Assembly: GCA_045589955.1 (NCBI GenBank)
Contig: JAZNQD010000056.1
Coordinates: forward strand, 1 to 9,680
Source: CAJGCS01 sp045589955
GTDB taxonomy: Bacteria; Bacillota_I; Bacilli_A; ML615J-28; CAG-313
Direction: 5' to 3'
Length of the DNA stretch: 9,680 bases
The translations under genes and the position numbers were made by a program. Of this stretch, positions 1 to 6,556 are shown piece after piece (position 1 is the stretch's first letter; each line of letters starts with the position of its first letter). The notes beneath the pieces are model-generated. The model ran no database searches, was not told where the DNA came from, and saw nothing but the letters and a program-made list of their open reading frames with translations.

Positions 1-1651
1 ACTCTTCATATTTTCCACTTTCAACAATCTTACCATTTTTCATAACGATTACTTCATCAAATTTTGTTAGTATTTCTTCATCAAGTCTATGTGTAATCAT
101 TATTTTAATATTATTGTCTATCTTTAATAAATTCTCAGTTATAAACATAGAAGATTCATTATCCAATGCACTAGTTGCCTCATCTAATAACAACAGTTGT
201 GATTTATTAATTAATGCTCTCGCAATACTTATTCTTTGCTTTTCTCCTCCACTTAGGTTAATTCCATTTTCTCCACAACGATATTCTTTTCCTTTTTCGT
301 TTATCAAATCTGTTAAACCCGATTTGTAGATAACTTCATCTAATAATTCTTCATCAACATTTGAGAACATTGTAATATTATTTATAATAGAATCGTCAAA
401 TACAAATACATTTTGTTCAACAAATGAAGAAATTTCGAATATTGAATCTAATGAGATATTTCTTACATCTTTATTATTATAATAAATACTACCAGTATAA
501 CTACTTTCTTTACCAAGTAATAAGTTGATAAGGGTTGTTTTCCCAGATCCACTTGGGCCAACTATCGCATAAGATTTATTTTTTTCAAATGTATGAGTAA
601 TATCATTCAAAATAACTGTTTCTTCGTACATAAAAGAAAGATTAGAAATAGTAATTTCATTAATATTTTCAATTGTTTCAACTTCCACATTTTCACTTTT
701 CATTTGGATGATTTCATCTATCTTTTTAAATAAAGGCTTACATGCCATTCTTTTCGAAAATAATGTTGGGATTTGCATTAATGGGCTTATAATATAATTC
801 ATTAATTGAATAAATAATAATATTACTGATGGAGCAATATTCCCTGTTTTTATTGCGATAAAAGCACCAATAAAAAAGACACCAAACTGAGAAGTAAGAC
901 TCAGTACTGTTTGAACCATTTCCATTAATACGATGGTTTTTGTTTTACTAGCCTTTTTATTTTCTAATACATTATTGTTCTTATTGAACAATTCTTTTAT
1001 TTTACTTTCAGCTTTAAATACTTTAATAGTTGAAAAACCAATCAAATTATCTTTAACAAAATGCATGAAACTTGCATTTTGATTACTAATTTCTTTTTCA
1101 TGAAAAGCAAGTTTACCACCTACTATAAGAGCACCCAAGAATGGTAGTAAAGATAATACTATCCCTACTAATGTAAGTAATGGACTATAAATAAGCATAA
1201 TGATTATTGTTCCCAATAATAATGTAATATGTGTTATCAAATCAAATGCAGAAAACAAGAAATCTTCTTCAATTTTATGTACATCATTAGTTAATGCCGA
1301 AATATACGTTGATGTATTATGCTTATTAAAATCAGAAATACTCTTTTCTAATAGATAATTGTATATGTTATTTTTATATTGTGTAATTGCCTTCTTTTGA
1401 TATTTTGGTTTTAAAAATACGGATAGTGTATATATCAAAATACCAGATACTAGTAATATTAAAAACAAGATACCTTGTTCATATAATGCACTTAAATCTT
1501 TATTCGTAGTAGCAATTGCAATTGCCATAACCTTTTCTAACATTAATGATAATATGATCATTAAAGCTGTTTGAAATAATGATATAACTGTTAACACAAT
1601 AAAATTGAATATATTGCCTTTGTATAAATAGCTTTTAACTGGTTTATTCAT
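1..1651 (-). CDS. ABC exporter, fused permease and ATPase (3' end outside window)
   Basis: This is an inner-membrane ABC half-transporter that would work as a dimer and use ATP to export a substrate. Reading down from the ATG at 1651, one frame stays consistent through about 550 codons: an N-terminal six-helix-type hydrophobic domain (roughly residues 1-310), then the ATPase domain. Visible motifs are Walker A GPSGSGKTT near residue 365, a Q-loop (FVEQNVFVF), the signature NLSGGEKQR near residue 466, Walker B LLLLDEATSALD near 485 and the H-loop ITHR near 520. No C39 peptidase domain precedes the permease, so leader-peptide cleavage is not indicated. The gene has GGAG about 9 bases before the ATG. 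Its first 8 bases overlap the end of the XRE regulator, which suggests translational coupling and one transcript. The C-terminal few tens of residues lie beyond base 1. The substrate (drug, peptide or lipid) cannot be read from the sequence. Confidence 0.93.
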   Translation of the reverse strand, partial: MNKPVKSYLYKGNIFNFIVLTVISLFQTALMIILSLMLEKVMAIAIATTNKDLSALYEQGILFLILLVSGILIYTLSVFLKPKYQKKAITQYKNNIYNYLLEKSISDFNKHNTSTYISALTNDVHKIEEDFLFSAFDLITHITLLLGTIIIMLIYSPLLTLVGIVLSLLPFLGALIVGGKLAFHEKEISNQNASFMHFVKDNLIGFSTIKVFKAESKIKELFNKNNNVLENKKASKTKTIVLMEMVQTVLSLTSQFGVFFIGAFIAIKTGNIAPSVILLFIQLMNYIISPLMQIPTLFSKRMACKPLFKKIDEIIQMKSENVEVETIENINEITISNLSFMYEETVILNDITHTFEKNKSYAIVGPSGSGKTTLINLLLGKESSYTGSIYYNNKDVRNISLDSIFEISSFVEQNVFVFDDSIINNITMFSNVDEELLDEVIYKSGLTDLINEKGKEYRCGENGINLSGGEKQRISIARALINKSQLLLLDEATSALDNESSMFITENLLKIDNNIKIMITHRLDEEILTKFDEVIVMKNGKIVESGKYEE

Positions 1652-2714
1652 AGTATTTTTCTCCTACTATTTCTTCGTAGATTTTTAGAATTGTTTGATA
1701 ATGAACATCATCTTTTGTTATGTAACTCATAATATATTTTAATGTATCTAAAATTGATGATTCGGACAACAAAATTTGATTTGTTTTTCCAAAATAATAT
1801 TTTAGTGATTTTGTTTCTGATGTTATCTTAAAGTTATTGGCCCTTTCATTAAAACCTTTTAACATCACAATCGTTTCTTTGTTATTAATATTCAATAATT
1901 TCTCACAGGCGGCCTTTAAAAACATATAAGAACAAAGTATTCCTTCAAAGAAACAATCTTCTTTCTTAATCGAATTAATAAAATCAAGTGTCCAATTAAT
2001 TAAATTATATGCATCTTGTATTTTCTTTTTCTTTAGTAATACCATTATTTGAATAAATGATGTATTGATTATATCTGACGATGATTTTAAATAAATTTCA
2101 GAAGAAATTTCTAATGCTTCATCATAATTTCTTAAAGCAAATTCTAACTTAGCTAGTAATTCTGAACAAGCATAGACATTATTTTCTTTTATGTATTTTT
2201 TTGCTTGTTCATGATTATTTTGCATCATATATATGCGTGCAACACTTTTATGTAAATCGTTTAAAGTAATACTGCTACTATATTCTGGAGTAAAAAGAAT
2301 AATAGCTTTATTAATATATGACAAAGCTAAATCTAAATATTCCATATTGTTATTATCAATAAATGCAATATATAAGTATTCTGCAGAATTTAGGTATAAC
2401 TCAAAGTTATTTATGTATTTTGAACACCATAGTTTTATCTCATCAATATTAATAGAAAATTCATTTTTTGTGTAACAAGTCTTTAAATCATTTATAAATT
2501 GATTAACATTAGAATAATCTATTTCAAAATCTAATAAATAATCAATTGAAACATTAAATAATTTTGCTATCGATATTAATTTATCAATATCGGGTTTTGC
2601 TTCATTTCTTTCCCACTTGCTTACTGCTTGTCTTGATGTATTAAGTATTGTTGCAAAGTCTTCTTGAGATATTTTACGATTTTTTCTTAAAAGGTAAATT
2701 TTTTCTCCAAACAT
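1644..2714 (-). CDS. XRE-family regulator with helical TPR-like C-terminal domain
   Basis: This 356-residue protein has a Cro/CI-type helix-turn-helix at about residues 8-61 (KISQEDFATILNTSRQAVSKWE, with a typical DYLLDFE end). After it come about 290 mostly helical residues with tandem paired-helix character, for example AKLEFALRNYDEALEIS and KKIQDAYNLINWTLDFI, resembling TPR repeats. The overall plan is that of regulators which bind peptides or small ligands through a TPR domain (RRNPP/PlcR-Rgg style), but assignment to that group is inference. The start is supported by GAGGTGAT just before the ATG at 2714. The gene has its own promoter and overlaps the downstream ABC exporter by 8 bases, so it probably controls export of a compound it senses and may also repress itself. 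Confidence 0.88.
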   Translation of the reverse strand: MFGEKIYLLRKNRKISQEDFATILNTSRQAVSKWERNEAKPDIDKLISIAKLFNVSIDYLLDFEIDYSNVNQFINDLKTCYTKNEFSINIDEIKLWCSKYINNFELYLNSAEYLYIAFIDNNNMEYLDLALSYINKAIILFTPEYSSSITLNDLHKSVARIYMMQNNHEQAKKYIKENNVYACSELLAKLEFALRNYDEALEISSEIYLKSSSDIINTSFIQIMVLLKKKKIQDAYNLINWTLDFINSIKKEDCFFEGILCSYMFLKAACEKLLNINNKETIVMLKGFNERANNFKITSETKSLKYYFGKTNQILLSESSILDTLKYIMSYITKDDVHYQTILKIYEEIVGEKYYE

Positions 2715-2735
2715 ATAATCACCTCATATAGTAAA

Positions 2736-2764
2736 ATTATATCATTTTATTAATGATTAATCAA
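2736..2764 (-). promoter_or_regulatory. Promoter of XRE-ABC operon with overlapping palindrome
   Basis: On the minus strand there is a -35 TTGATT (2759-2764), a 17-base spacer and a -10 TATAAT (2736-2741) preceded by TGA, giving an extended -10. The perfect palindrome TGATTAATCA (2754-2763) covers most of the -35 box. It is a good candidate operator for the XRE protein encoded just downstream, although binding is inferred. Confidence 0.7.
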
Positions 2765-2792
2765 TACTCTATGGGTTTCTTTTATAACATTT

Positions 2793-2815
2793 AAGTGCAA
2801 CTATAAGTTGCACTT
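2793..2815. repeat. Perfect 10-bp inverted repeat between two minus-strand genes
   Basis: AAGTGCAACT and AGTTGCACTT are separated by the loop ATA. The hairpin lies between the end of the kinase-like gene (2909) and the promoter of the XRE operon. It has no proper T-run on the minus strand. On the plus strand it is followed only by TAGTTTATTT. It may be a weak terminator for the kinase-like gene or a protein-binding site. Confidence 0.55.
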
Positions 2816-2908
2816 TAGTTTATTTAAATTTATACTAATGCTTTTTGGAGGTAATTTCTCCCCATTACTAATAAGTTTTTTTATTATTTATATAAAACAT
2901 AATATTTT

Positions 2909-3445
2909 TTACAGACCAAATGTATCTTTGATCATTTTGGCAACATCTTTTGCATCAATATTTTCATTATTTATTCGTAAATAATTTTTAAATGGTATTT
3001 CTCCCTCATAACTAACAAGACGATGTCTTTCTTCGTTTAACATACGTTTGTTTGATGCATCAATATCACGTTTTGAGGCTTTATGTTTAAGTCTATTTTC
3101 AGTTTTATTTCTTTCTAAACGAATTTTTTGTGAAGCAATTAATTCTACACAATATACTTCATCAAATCTTTTAACAAGATTTTCAACATATTCCCATTCA
3201 GCTTCTATATCAAATGCCCACATTAATGTAAATATCATACCTACATGATCAGTTTTTAGGAAATCATCAAATATTACTTCTCTAAGTTTAGTTATTGTAT
3301 CACCTTTAAAAGAGCCAAAAACATCGATAACCGGTTCGATCATCATATGATTATGAAATAGTCTTAGATCAGTTATTTTCATTAATTCTTGACCAACAGT
3401 CATTTTGCCTACTGCACCCGCTCCTATTATTAAAACAAGCTTCAT
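2909..3445 (-). CDS. Small P-loop kinase-like NTPase
   Basis: This 178-residue cytoplasmic protein begins KLVLIIGAGAVGKMTVG, a Walker A loop in which the residue after the lysine is Met, followed by Thr. That GK-M/L-T variant is seen in a family of small shikimate-kinase-like or nucleotide-kinase-like ATP-binding proteins, which also share the FHNH motif near residue 30. A basic, LID-like stretch follows at about 110-145 (RNKTENRLKHKASKRDIDASNKRM) and could close over bound nucleotide. The substrate is unknown; 'kinase' is family inference. AAGGAG lies about 8 bases before the ATG at 3445, and a well-formed promoter lies just upstream. No clear terminator follows, so some read-through into the XRE operon is possible. 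Confidence 0.85.
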   Translation of the reverse strand: MKLVLIIGAGAVGKMTVGQELMKITDLRLFHNHMMIEPVIDVFGSFKGDTITKLREVIFDDFLKTDHVGMIFTLMWAFDIEAEWEYVENLVKRFDEVYCVELIASQKIRLERNKTENRLKHKASKRDIDASNKRMLNEERHRLVSYEGEIPFKNYLRINNENIDAKDVAKMIKDTFGL

Positions 3446-3486
3446 AACAGTGTCTCCTTTTTATTGTTTAATATATTGTTAATATA

Positions 3487-3515
3487 ATTATATTATATTA
3501 AGAGGGAAAATGCAA
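3487..3515 (-). promoter_or_regulatory. Promoter of the P-loop kinase-like gene
   Basis: On the minus strand there is a -35 TTGCAT (3510-3515), a 17-base spacer and a -10 TATAAT (3487-3492). This lies about 40 bases before the start codon at 3445. A second TATAAT five bases nearer the -35 box is spaced too closely to be preferred. Confidence 0.65.
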
Positions 3516-3531
3516 ATTATACTATTTAAAT

Positions 3532-3573
3532 AAAAACTAACATCATATAAGCATGCGCTTTATGATGTTAGTT
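3532..3573 (-). terminator. Orphan rho-independent terminator (copy of the zinc-ribbon gene terminator)
   Basis: A long hairpin, AACTAACATCATA / TATGATGTTAGTT continued by AAGC/GCTT past a bulged T, has loop ATGC. On the minus strand it is followed by TTTTT. It matches the terminator at 7165-7206 base for base except in the loop. No minus-strand gene now ends into it, so it appears to be left over from a deleted gene copy. Confidence 0.8.
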
Positions 3574-3650
3574 CTAATGTAAAGTACTATTGATTTACTT
3601 TTCTTAATAAATAAACATAAAATAAATTAAAATGTAATATAACTTAAAAA
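3532..3650. repeat. Copy A of the zinc-ribbon locus, gene deleted (scar)
   Basis: Bases 3532-3605 match 7165-7238 at 70 of 74 positions without gaps. Bases 3600-3650 match 7548-7597 with one substitution and one extra base. The two blocks are contiguous here but 309 bases apart in the other copy, where the zinc-ribbon gene and its promoter lie between them. They join at TTTCTT (3600-3605), which occurs at both break points of the intact copy (7233-7238 and 7548-7553). The gene's stop codon and last Lys and Glu codons survive here at about 3595-3603. This is best explained by a 315-bp deletion across a 6-base microhomology. Confidence 0.85.
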
Positions 3651-3679
3651 GGAAGGTTCAAAAGATTAATAGAGCCCTT

Positions 3680-3895
3680 ATGATTAATAAAAATAAAAGA
3701 TACCTAGCCTTTATTTATAAATTATGTAATAATATATTATTTGGTAATATGTCTGATATAGTTGATGATGATTATTATTTAGGTGGCTGGGAAACTATTA
3801 ATAATGAGGAAGAATTATTAAAGAAGTATAAAGATATTTGTAATAATAAAATTCAGGGTTATATAAATGAGTATGAAAAAAAGCTCGATGTTTAA
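3680..3895 (+). CDS. Small unknown protein, possibly truncated or with a lost start
   Basis: This 71-residue ORF encodes a charged, soluble protein (acidic DDDYYLGGWE near residue 28, then a lysine- and glutamate-rich helical end, NEEELLKKYKDI...NEYEKKLDV). I do not recognise a family. The ribosome site is odd: AAGGAAGG (3649-3656) lies 23 bases from the ATG at 3680 but 8 bases from an in-frame ATT at 3665, and the frame stays open back to 3638. The true start may therefore be a non-ATG codon, or an original ATG may have mutated. A terminator overlaps the stop codon, which supports a real transcription unit. The gene lies directly after the deletion scar. It may be a live small gene or the tail of a broken one. 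Confidence 0.45.
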   Translation: MINKNKRYLAFIYKLCNNILFGNMSDIVDDDYYLGGWETINNEEELLKKYKDICNNKIQGYINEYEKKLDV

Positions 3896-3912
3896 ATCAA
3901 GCTTTTATTTTT
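3879..3912 (+). terminator. Terminator overlapping the end of the small ORF
   Basis: The stem AAAAGCT-C-GAT / ATC-A-AGCTTTT has one C.A mismatch and a 6-base loop that contains the stop codon TAA at 3893-3895. ATTTTTT follows on the plus strand. Its AAGCTTTT arm and downstream DNA resemble the rpsR terminator region at 8821-8860. Confidence 0.6.
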
Positions 3913-4077
3913 TATAATGTTATTATTACATTTGTTATTAATAGTTGCCATCCAAACAGCCGAATAAATTTTGTACAGTTTTGTCGAATTTTGTTTGTAT
4001 GGTTTCTAAATTGAAAATTATTCTTTCATAAATGGTAATTAAGCCATATGACGAGCACGTTTAATAGCGATTTTTAA
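3899..4077 (-). pseudogene. rpsR: Decayed duplicate of rpsR 3' end and its downstream DNA
   Basis: Read on the minus strand, 4018-4071 encodes IAIKRARHMA-stop-LPFMKE-stop. This corresponds to the last 18 residues of the intact S18 gene (TAIKRARHMALLPFVKE). A 20-base block spanning the RARHM codons is identical in both copies. A TTA leucine codon has become TAA at 4039-4041, so the fragment is not functional. Similarity continues into the DNA after the gene (3899-4017 against about 8849-8966), including GTTATTATTAC and TTTTGTCGAATTTT. There is no 5' part of rpsR: the homology starts right after the fic stop codon. The fragment is a direct repeat of the true rpsR end about 4.95 kb away. Confidence 0.88.
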
Positions 4078-4935
4078 TTATTCAACTTCTTCATAATAAT
4101 AAGAATAATCTATACCTTTCATAAATAACTCTCTATTATTTATATCATTTGTTAGTGACGCCTTAAATAACATTTTTATATCATAGTCAGAATATACACT
4201 TTTTCTCATTGCATCTAAATATTGTTTTTTTTCTATATTACTCCAATCAATAACCATTGATAAATTTTTCTTCAGTATCAAATCTAGCCATATTCTAGTA
4301 GTGCGGCCATTACCTTCCATAAATGGGTGAGCTATATTCATTTCTATGTATTTATCTATAATATTGTCAAATGTAGACTCATCCATCTTTTCTATTTTAT
4401 CTAAAACATCATTTAAATATAGAGCATTGGCAAAAGCAAAATTATCTTTAGATATATTTTTGTCTCTTATTTTTCCAGCAAAGGAATACAATCCTCCAAA
4501 CAAAAAAGAATGAATTTGTTGTAATCCTTTAATAGTTCCAATTTCTATCTCATTTATAATTTCGCTATCAAATAATTCATAAGCCCTTTGTTTACTTTGT
4601 TCATCTAGAGTATTGTTTTTTCCTTTTAACCATTCTTGAATTGCTTGTTTATTTTTTGCAGGAATAAGAAATAATAGTAAATTAATACCTTCTTCATTCA
4701 AACAATCTGTACTATATGCTTTACAATCTGATGCTTTCATTTTCAGTTGCTTACAATATGCAAGTAACTCTGGTCTTCTTCTTTTAATAGTATACCAATA
4801 AATTCTGGGATTATTTGTTTCAACAATAGCAGCAATTAAATCAACTGCGCACATCAACCAACTTGAAGTTTCAAAATCAAAGCGTGATCTAACTGGTTTA
4901 TTATTGTAAAAACGAATAGATGTTTTTTCAATCAT
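4078..4935 (-). CDS. Fic-domain protein with N-terminal BRO-N-like domain
   Basis: This 285-residue protein carries the canonical Fic active-site motif HPFMEGNGRTTR at residues 203-214, with catalytic His203 and all conserved Gly, Asn and Arg positions present. It is therefore expected to transfer AMP or a related group from a nucleotide to a hydroxyl on a target protein. A flap-like segment (YSFAGKIRDKNISKDNF) precedes it at 150-166. Residues about 5-103 (IRFYNNKPVRS..., a central CAVDLIAAI, YWYTIKRR, LKMKASD) resemble the BRO-N antirepressor domain, a probable DNA-binding module found in phage and toxin-antitoxin proteins. I see no clear inhibitory motif (S/T)xxxE(G/N) and no separate antitoxin gene beside it. 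The start has AAGGTGAT upstream and a strong promoter. The stop codon abuts the rpsR fragment. The Fic call is firm, the BRO-N call moderate, and the target unknown. Confidence 0.9.
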   Translation of the reverse strand: MIEKTSIRFYNNKPVRSRFDFETSSWLMCAVDLIAAIVETNNPRIYWYTIKRRRPELLAYCKQLKMKASDCKAYSTDCLNEEGINLLLFLIPAKNKQAIQEWLKGKNNTLDEQSKQRAYELFDSEIINEIEIGTIKGLQQIHSFLFGGLYSFAGKIRDKNISKDNFAFANALYLNDVLDKIEKMDESTFDNIIDKYIEMNIAHPFMEGNGRTTRIWLDLILKKNLSMVIDWSNIEKKQYLDAMRKSVYSDYDIKMLFKASLTNDINNRELFMKGIDYSYYYEEVE

Positions 4936-4955
4936 ACATTATCACCTTTTATATT

Positions 4956-4998
4956 ATTATAACATAGTTAATTGCATTTTGCAAGCAACTGGTTTTTA
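4956..4998 (-). promoter_or_regulatory. fic promoter with conserved upstream segment
   Basis: On the minus strand there is a -35 TTGCAA (4979-4984), a 17-base spacer and an extended -10 TGTTATAAT (TATAAT at 4956-4961). The block 4977-4998, which includes the -35 box and the DNA upstream of it, matches the zinc-ribbon promoter (7519-7540) at 21 of 22 positions. This suggests a shared origin or a shared regulator. Confidence 0.75.
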
Positions 4999-5261
4999 AT
5001 ATTATTCTTAAAATCAATCATACAATCATTTTTATATGCTTACAATCAATTTTTACCCTACTATTTATATTTAGTAAAACAAGAAAAGAATTTCAACATT
5101 TTTTTGCAAATAATTTTGAATATACTGAAAATATGATACAATAATAACGTTAATTAATTGTTATTTAATAATATGTTTACCACTTATAAGCTATTTATTA
5201 TTACAAATATGAAAAGACAGTGCAATTAATAATACTATAATATAATAGATTGGAGAAAAAT
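4999..5261. other. Divergent intergenic region between fic and pfkA
   Basis: This AT-rich region has no ORF of note. It holds the pfkA promoter and a leader of about 110 bases. I see no riboswitch-like conserved core or leader terminator. The only other box-like element is TATAAT at 5236-5241, which is too close to the ribosome site to be a likely promoter. Confidence 0.6.
5115..5142 (+). promoter_or_regulatory. pfkA promoter
   Basis: An extended -10 TGATACAAT (TACAAT at 5137-5142) lies 16 bases after TTTGAA (5115-5120), or 15 after TTGAAT (5116-5121). Transcription would start near 5149 and give a leader of about 110 bases. Confidence 0.55.
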
Positions 5262-6389
5262 ATGTCTGAAATTAAAAAAATTGGTGTTTTAACTGGTGGA
5301 GGAGACTGCTCTGGTTTAAATGCGGTTGTAAGAGCTGTAACTCTAACCGCTATTAACAAATATGGTTGTGAAGTAATCGGTTTTAAAAAAGGGTATGCAG
5401 GATTATATGCTAACGATTATATAAAACTTACAGCTGAAAACACAACACACATTTTAAACCAAGGTGGAACAATTCTAAAAAACTCGAACAAGGACAATCT
5501 TTTTAACTATGCTTATCGTGATGAATTTGGAAACATTCAACACAAAGATGTAAGTGACGTTGCTGTACAAAATCTAAAAGATCTAGAGATTGATGCCCTA
5601 GTAGTAATTGGTGGTGACGGAACTCTTACAAGCGCACGTGATTTCGCGAGAAAGGGTGTTCGTGTAATAGGTGTTCCTAAAACAATCGATAATGATGTTT
5701 CTTATGCAGATATTACTTTTGGTTTTACAACTGCTCTTGGTGTAATTTGTGAGGCAGTTGACAGACTAAGAACAACTGCATTCTCACATGACAGAGTTCA
5801 AATTCTTGAGGTTATGGGAAGAAACTGCGGTTGGCTTGCTCTTGAAGGTGGTCTTTCTGGCGGTGCTGATATTATCCTTTTACCAGAAATTCCTTATGAT
5901 ATCAACAAAATTGTTGAAGTCATAAAAAAACGTGATGAAGAAGGACATAAAGATACAGTTATTGTTGTTTCTGAAGGTGCAAAACCAAAAGATGGTAACG
6001 TTGTAATTAAAAAGATCGTTGCTGACAGTGCTGATACTATACGTCTTGGTGGTATTGGGGATCAACTAGCTTCTCAGCTTGAGGTTTTACTAGGTGGCAA
6101 AGAGATTCGTGCAACTAATATTGGTCATGTACAACGTGGCGGTGAAACTTGTCAATATGATAGAAGTCTTTGCACAAAACTTGGTGCACTTGCAATAGAT
6201 GCTCTGTTTGAAGGTAAAAGTGGTGAAATGGTTACTATCTATAATGCAGTTCCTCAAACTGTTTCTCTTGAAAAGGTACTTGGAAGTGGTGCGACTGGTG
6301 AAACAAGCAAAGGCGGTAATCATAACGTTGACCCAAACGGCTTTGTAGTAAAAACTGCTCGCAATATAGGCATTTCGTTCGGTAATTAA
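5262..6389 (+). CDS. pfkA: 6-phosphofructokinase, long 'mixed-substrate' group
   Basis: The enzyme phosphorylates fructose 6-phosphate to fructose 1,6-bisphosphate in glycolysis, in the cytoplasm. The 375-residue protein shows TGGGDCSGLNA at 11-21, GGDGT at 117-121, PKTIDND at 139-145 with catalytic Asp143, MGRNCGW at 185-191, and a GHVQRGG sugar-binding loop. At the two positions that separate donor types, Gly120 is of the ATP type while Lys140 is of the pyrophosphate type. This combination defines the group III or mixed PFKs, many of which use ATP. At 375 residues it is longer than the roughly 320 of E. coli PfkA. I chose the ATG at 5262 because GGAG (5252-5255) precedes it; an in-frame TTG at 5250 overlaps that ribosome site and is not used. 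It has its own promoter and a strong terminator and is transcribed alone. Confidence 0.96.
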   Translation: MSEIKKIGVLTGGGDCSGLNAVVRAVTLTAINKYGCEVIGFKKGYAGLYANDYIKLTAENTTHILNQGGTILKNSNKDNLFNYAYRDEFGNIQHKDVSDVAVQNLKDLEIDALVVIGGDGTLTSARDFARKGVRVIGVPKTIDNDVSYADITFGFTTALGVICEAVDRLRTTAFSHDRVQILEVMGRNCGWLALEGGLSGGADIILLPEIPYDINKIVEVIKKRDEEGHKDTVIVVSEGAKPKDGNVVIKKIVADSADTIRLGGIGDQLASQLEVLLGGKEIRATNIGHVQRGGETCQYDRSLCTKLGALAIDALFEGKSGEMVTIYNAVPQTVSLEKVLGSGATGETSKGGNHNVDPNGFVVKTARNIGISFGN

Positions 6390-6408
6390 TTTACGCATAA
6401 TACAATTT

Positions 6409-6437
6409 AACTTGACCATAATGGTCAAGTTTTTTTA
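6409..6437 (+). terminator. pfkA rho-independent terminator
   Basis: A perfect 10-bp stem AACTTGACCA / TGGTCAAGTT has loop TAA and is followed by a T-run. It begins 20 bases after the pfkA stop codon. Confidence 0.92.
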
Positions 6438-6457
6438 CATCTAATGTAAATAAAAAT

Positions 6458-6481
6458 CCATCCGTGAAACGGGTGGTTTTT
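6458..6481 (+). repeat. IS200 right-end hairpin
   Basis: CCATCCGT-gaa-ACGGGTGG has one T.G wobble and is followed by TTTTT. It lies downstream of tnpA and could also act as a second terminator for pfkA transcripts on the plus strand. A further GC-rich hairpin, GGCCG...CGGCC, follows near 6496-6513. Confidence 0.7.
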
Positions 6482-6556
6482 CTCCTTGCCTATAAGGCCG
6501 GTTACTGGCGGCCCCATTTATATGGCCTTTTTGATTGCCAATTGCCTTTGACACTA

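Noticed and set aside
114..329. Plus-strand ORF of 71 codons
   Set aside because: It lies opposite the ABC ATPase signature and Walker B region and is only an antisense shadow.
2233..2475. Plus-strand ORF of 80 codons
   Set aside because: It is antisense to the XRE regulator and has no ribosome site or recognisable motif.
5250..5261. Longer pfkA start at TTG 5250
   Set aside because: The TTG overlaps the GGAG ribosome site that serves the ATG at 5262, and the added residues (MEKN) are not part of the conserved family start.
6090..6428. Minus-strand ORF of 112 codons
   Set aside because: It is antisense to the 3' part of pfkA, runs through the pfkA terminator, and shows no protein family features.
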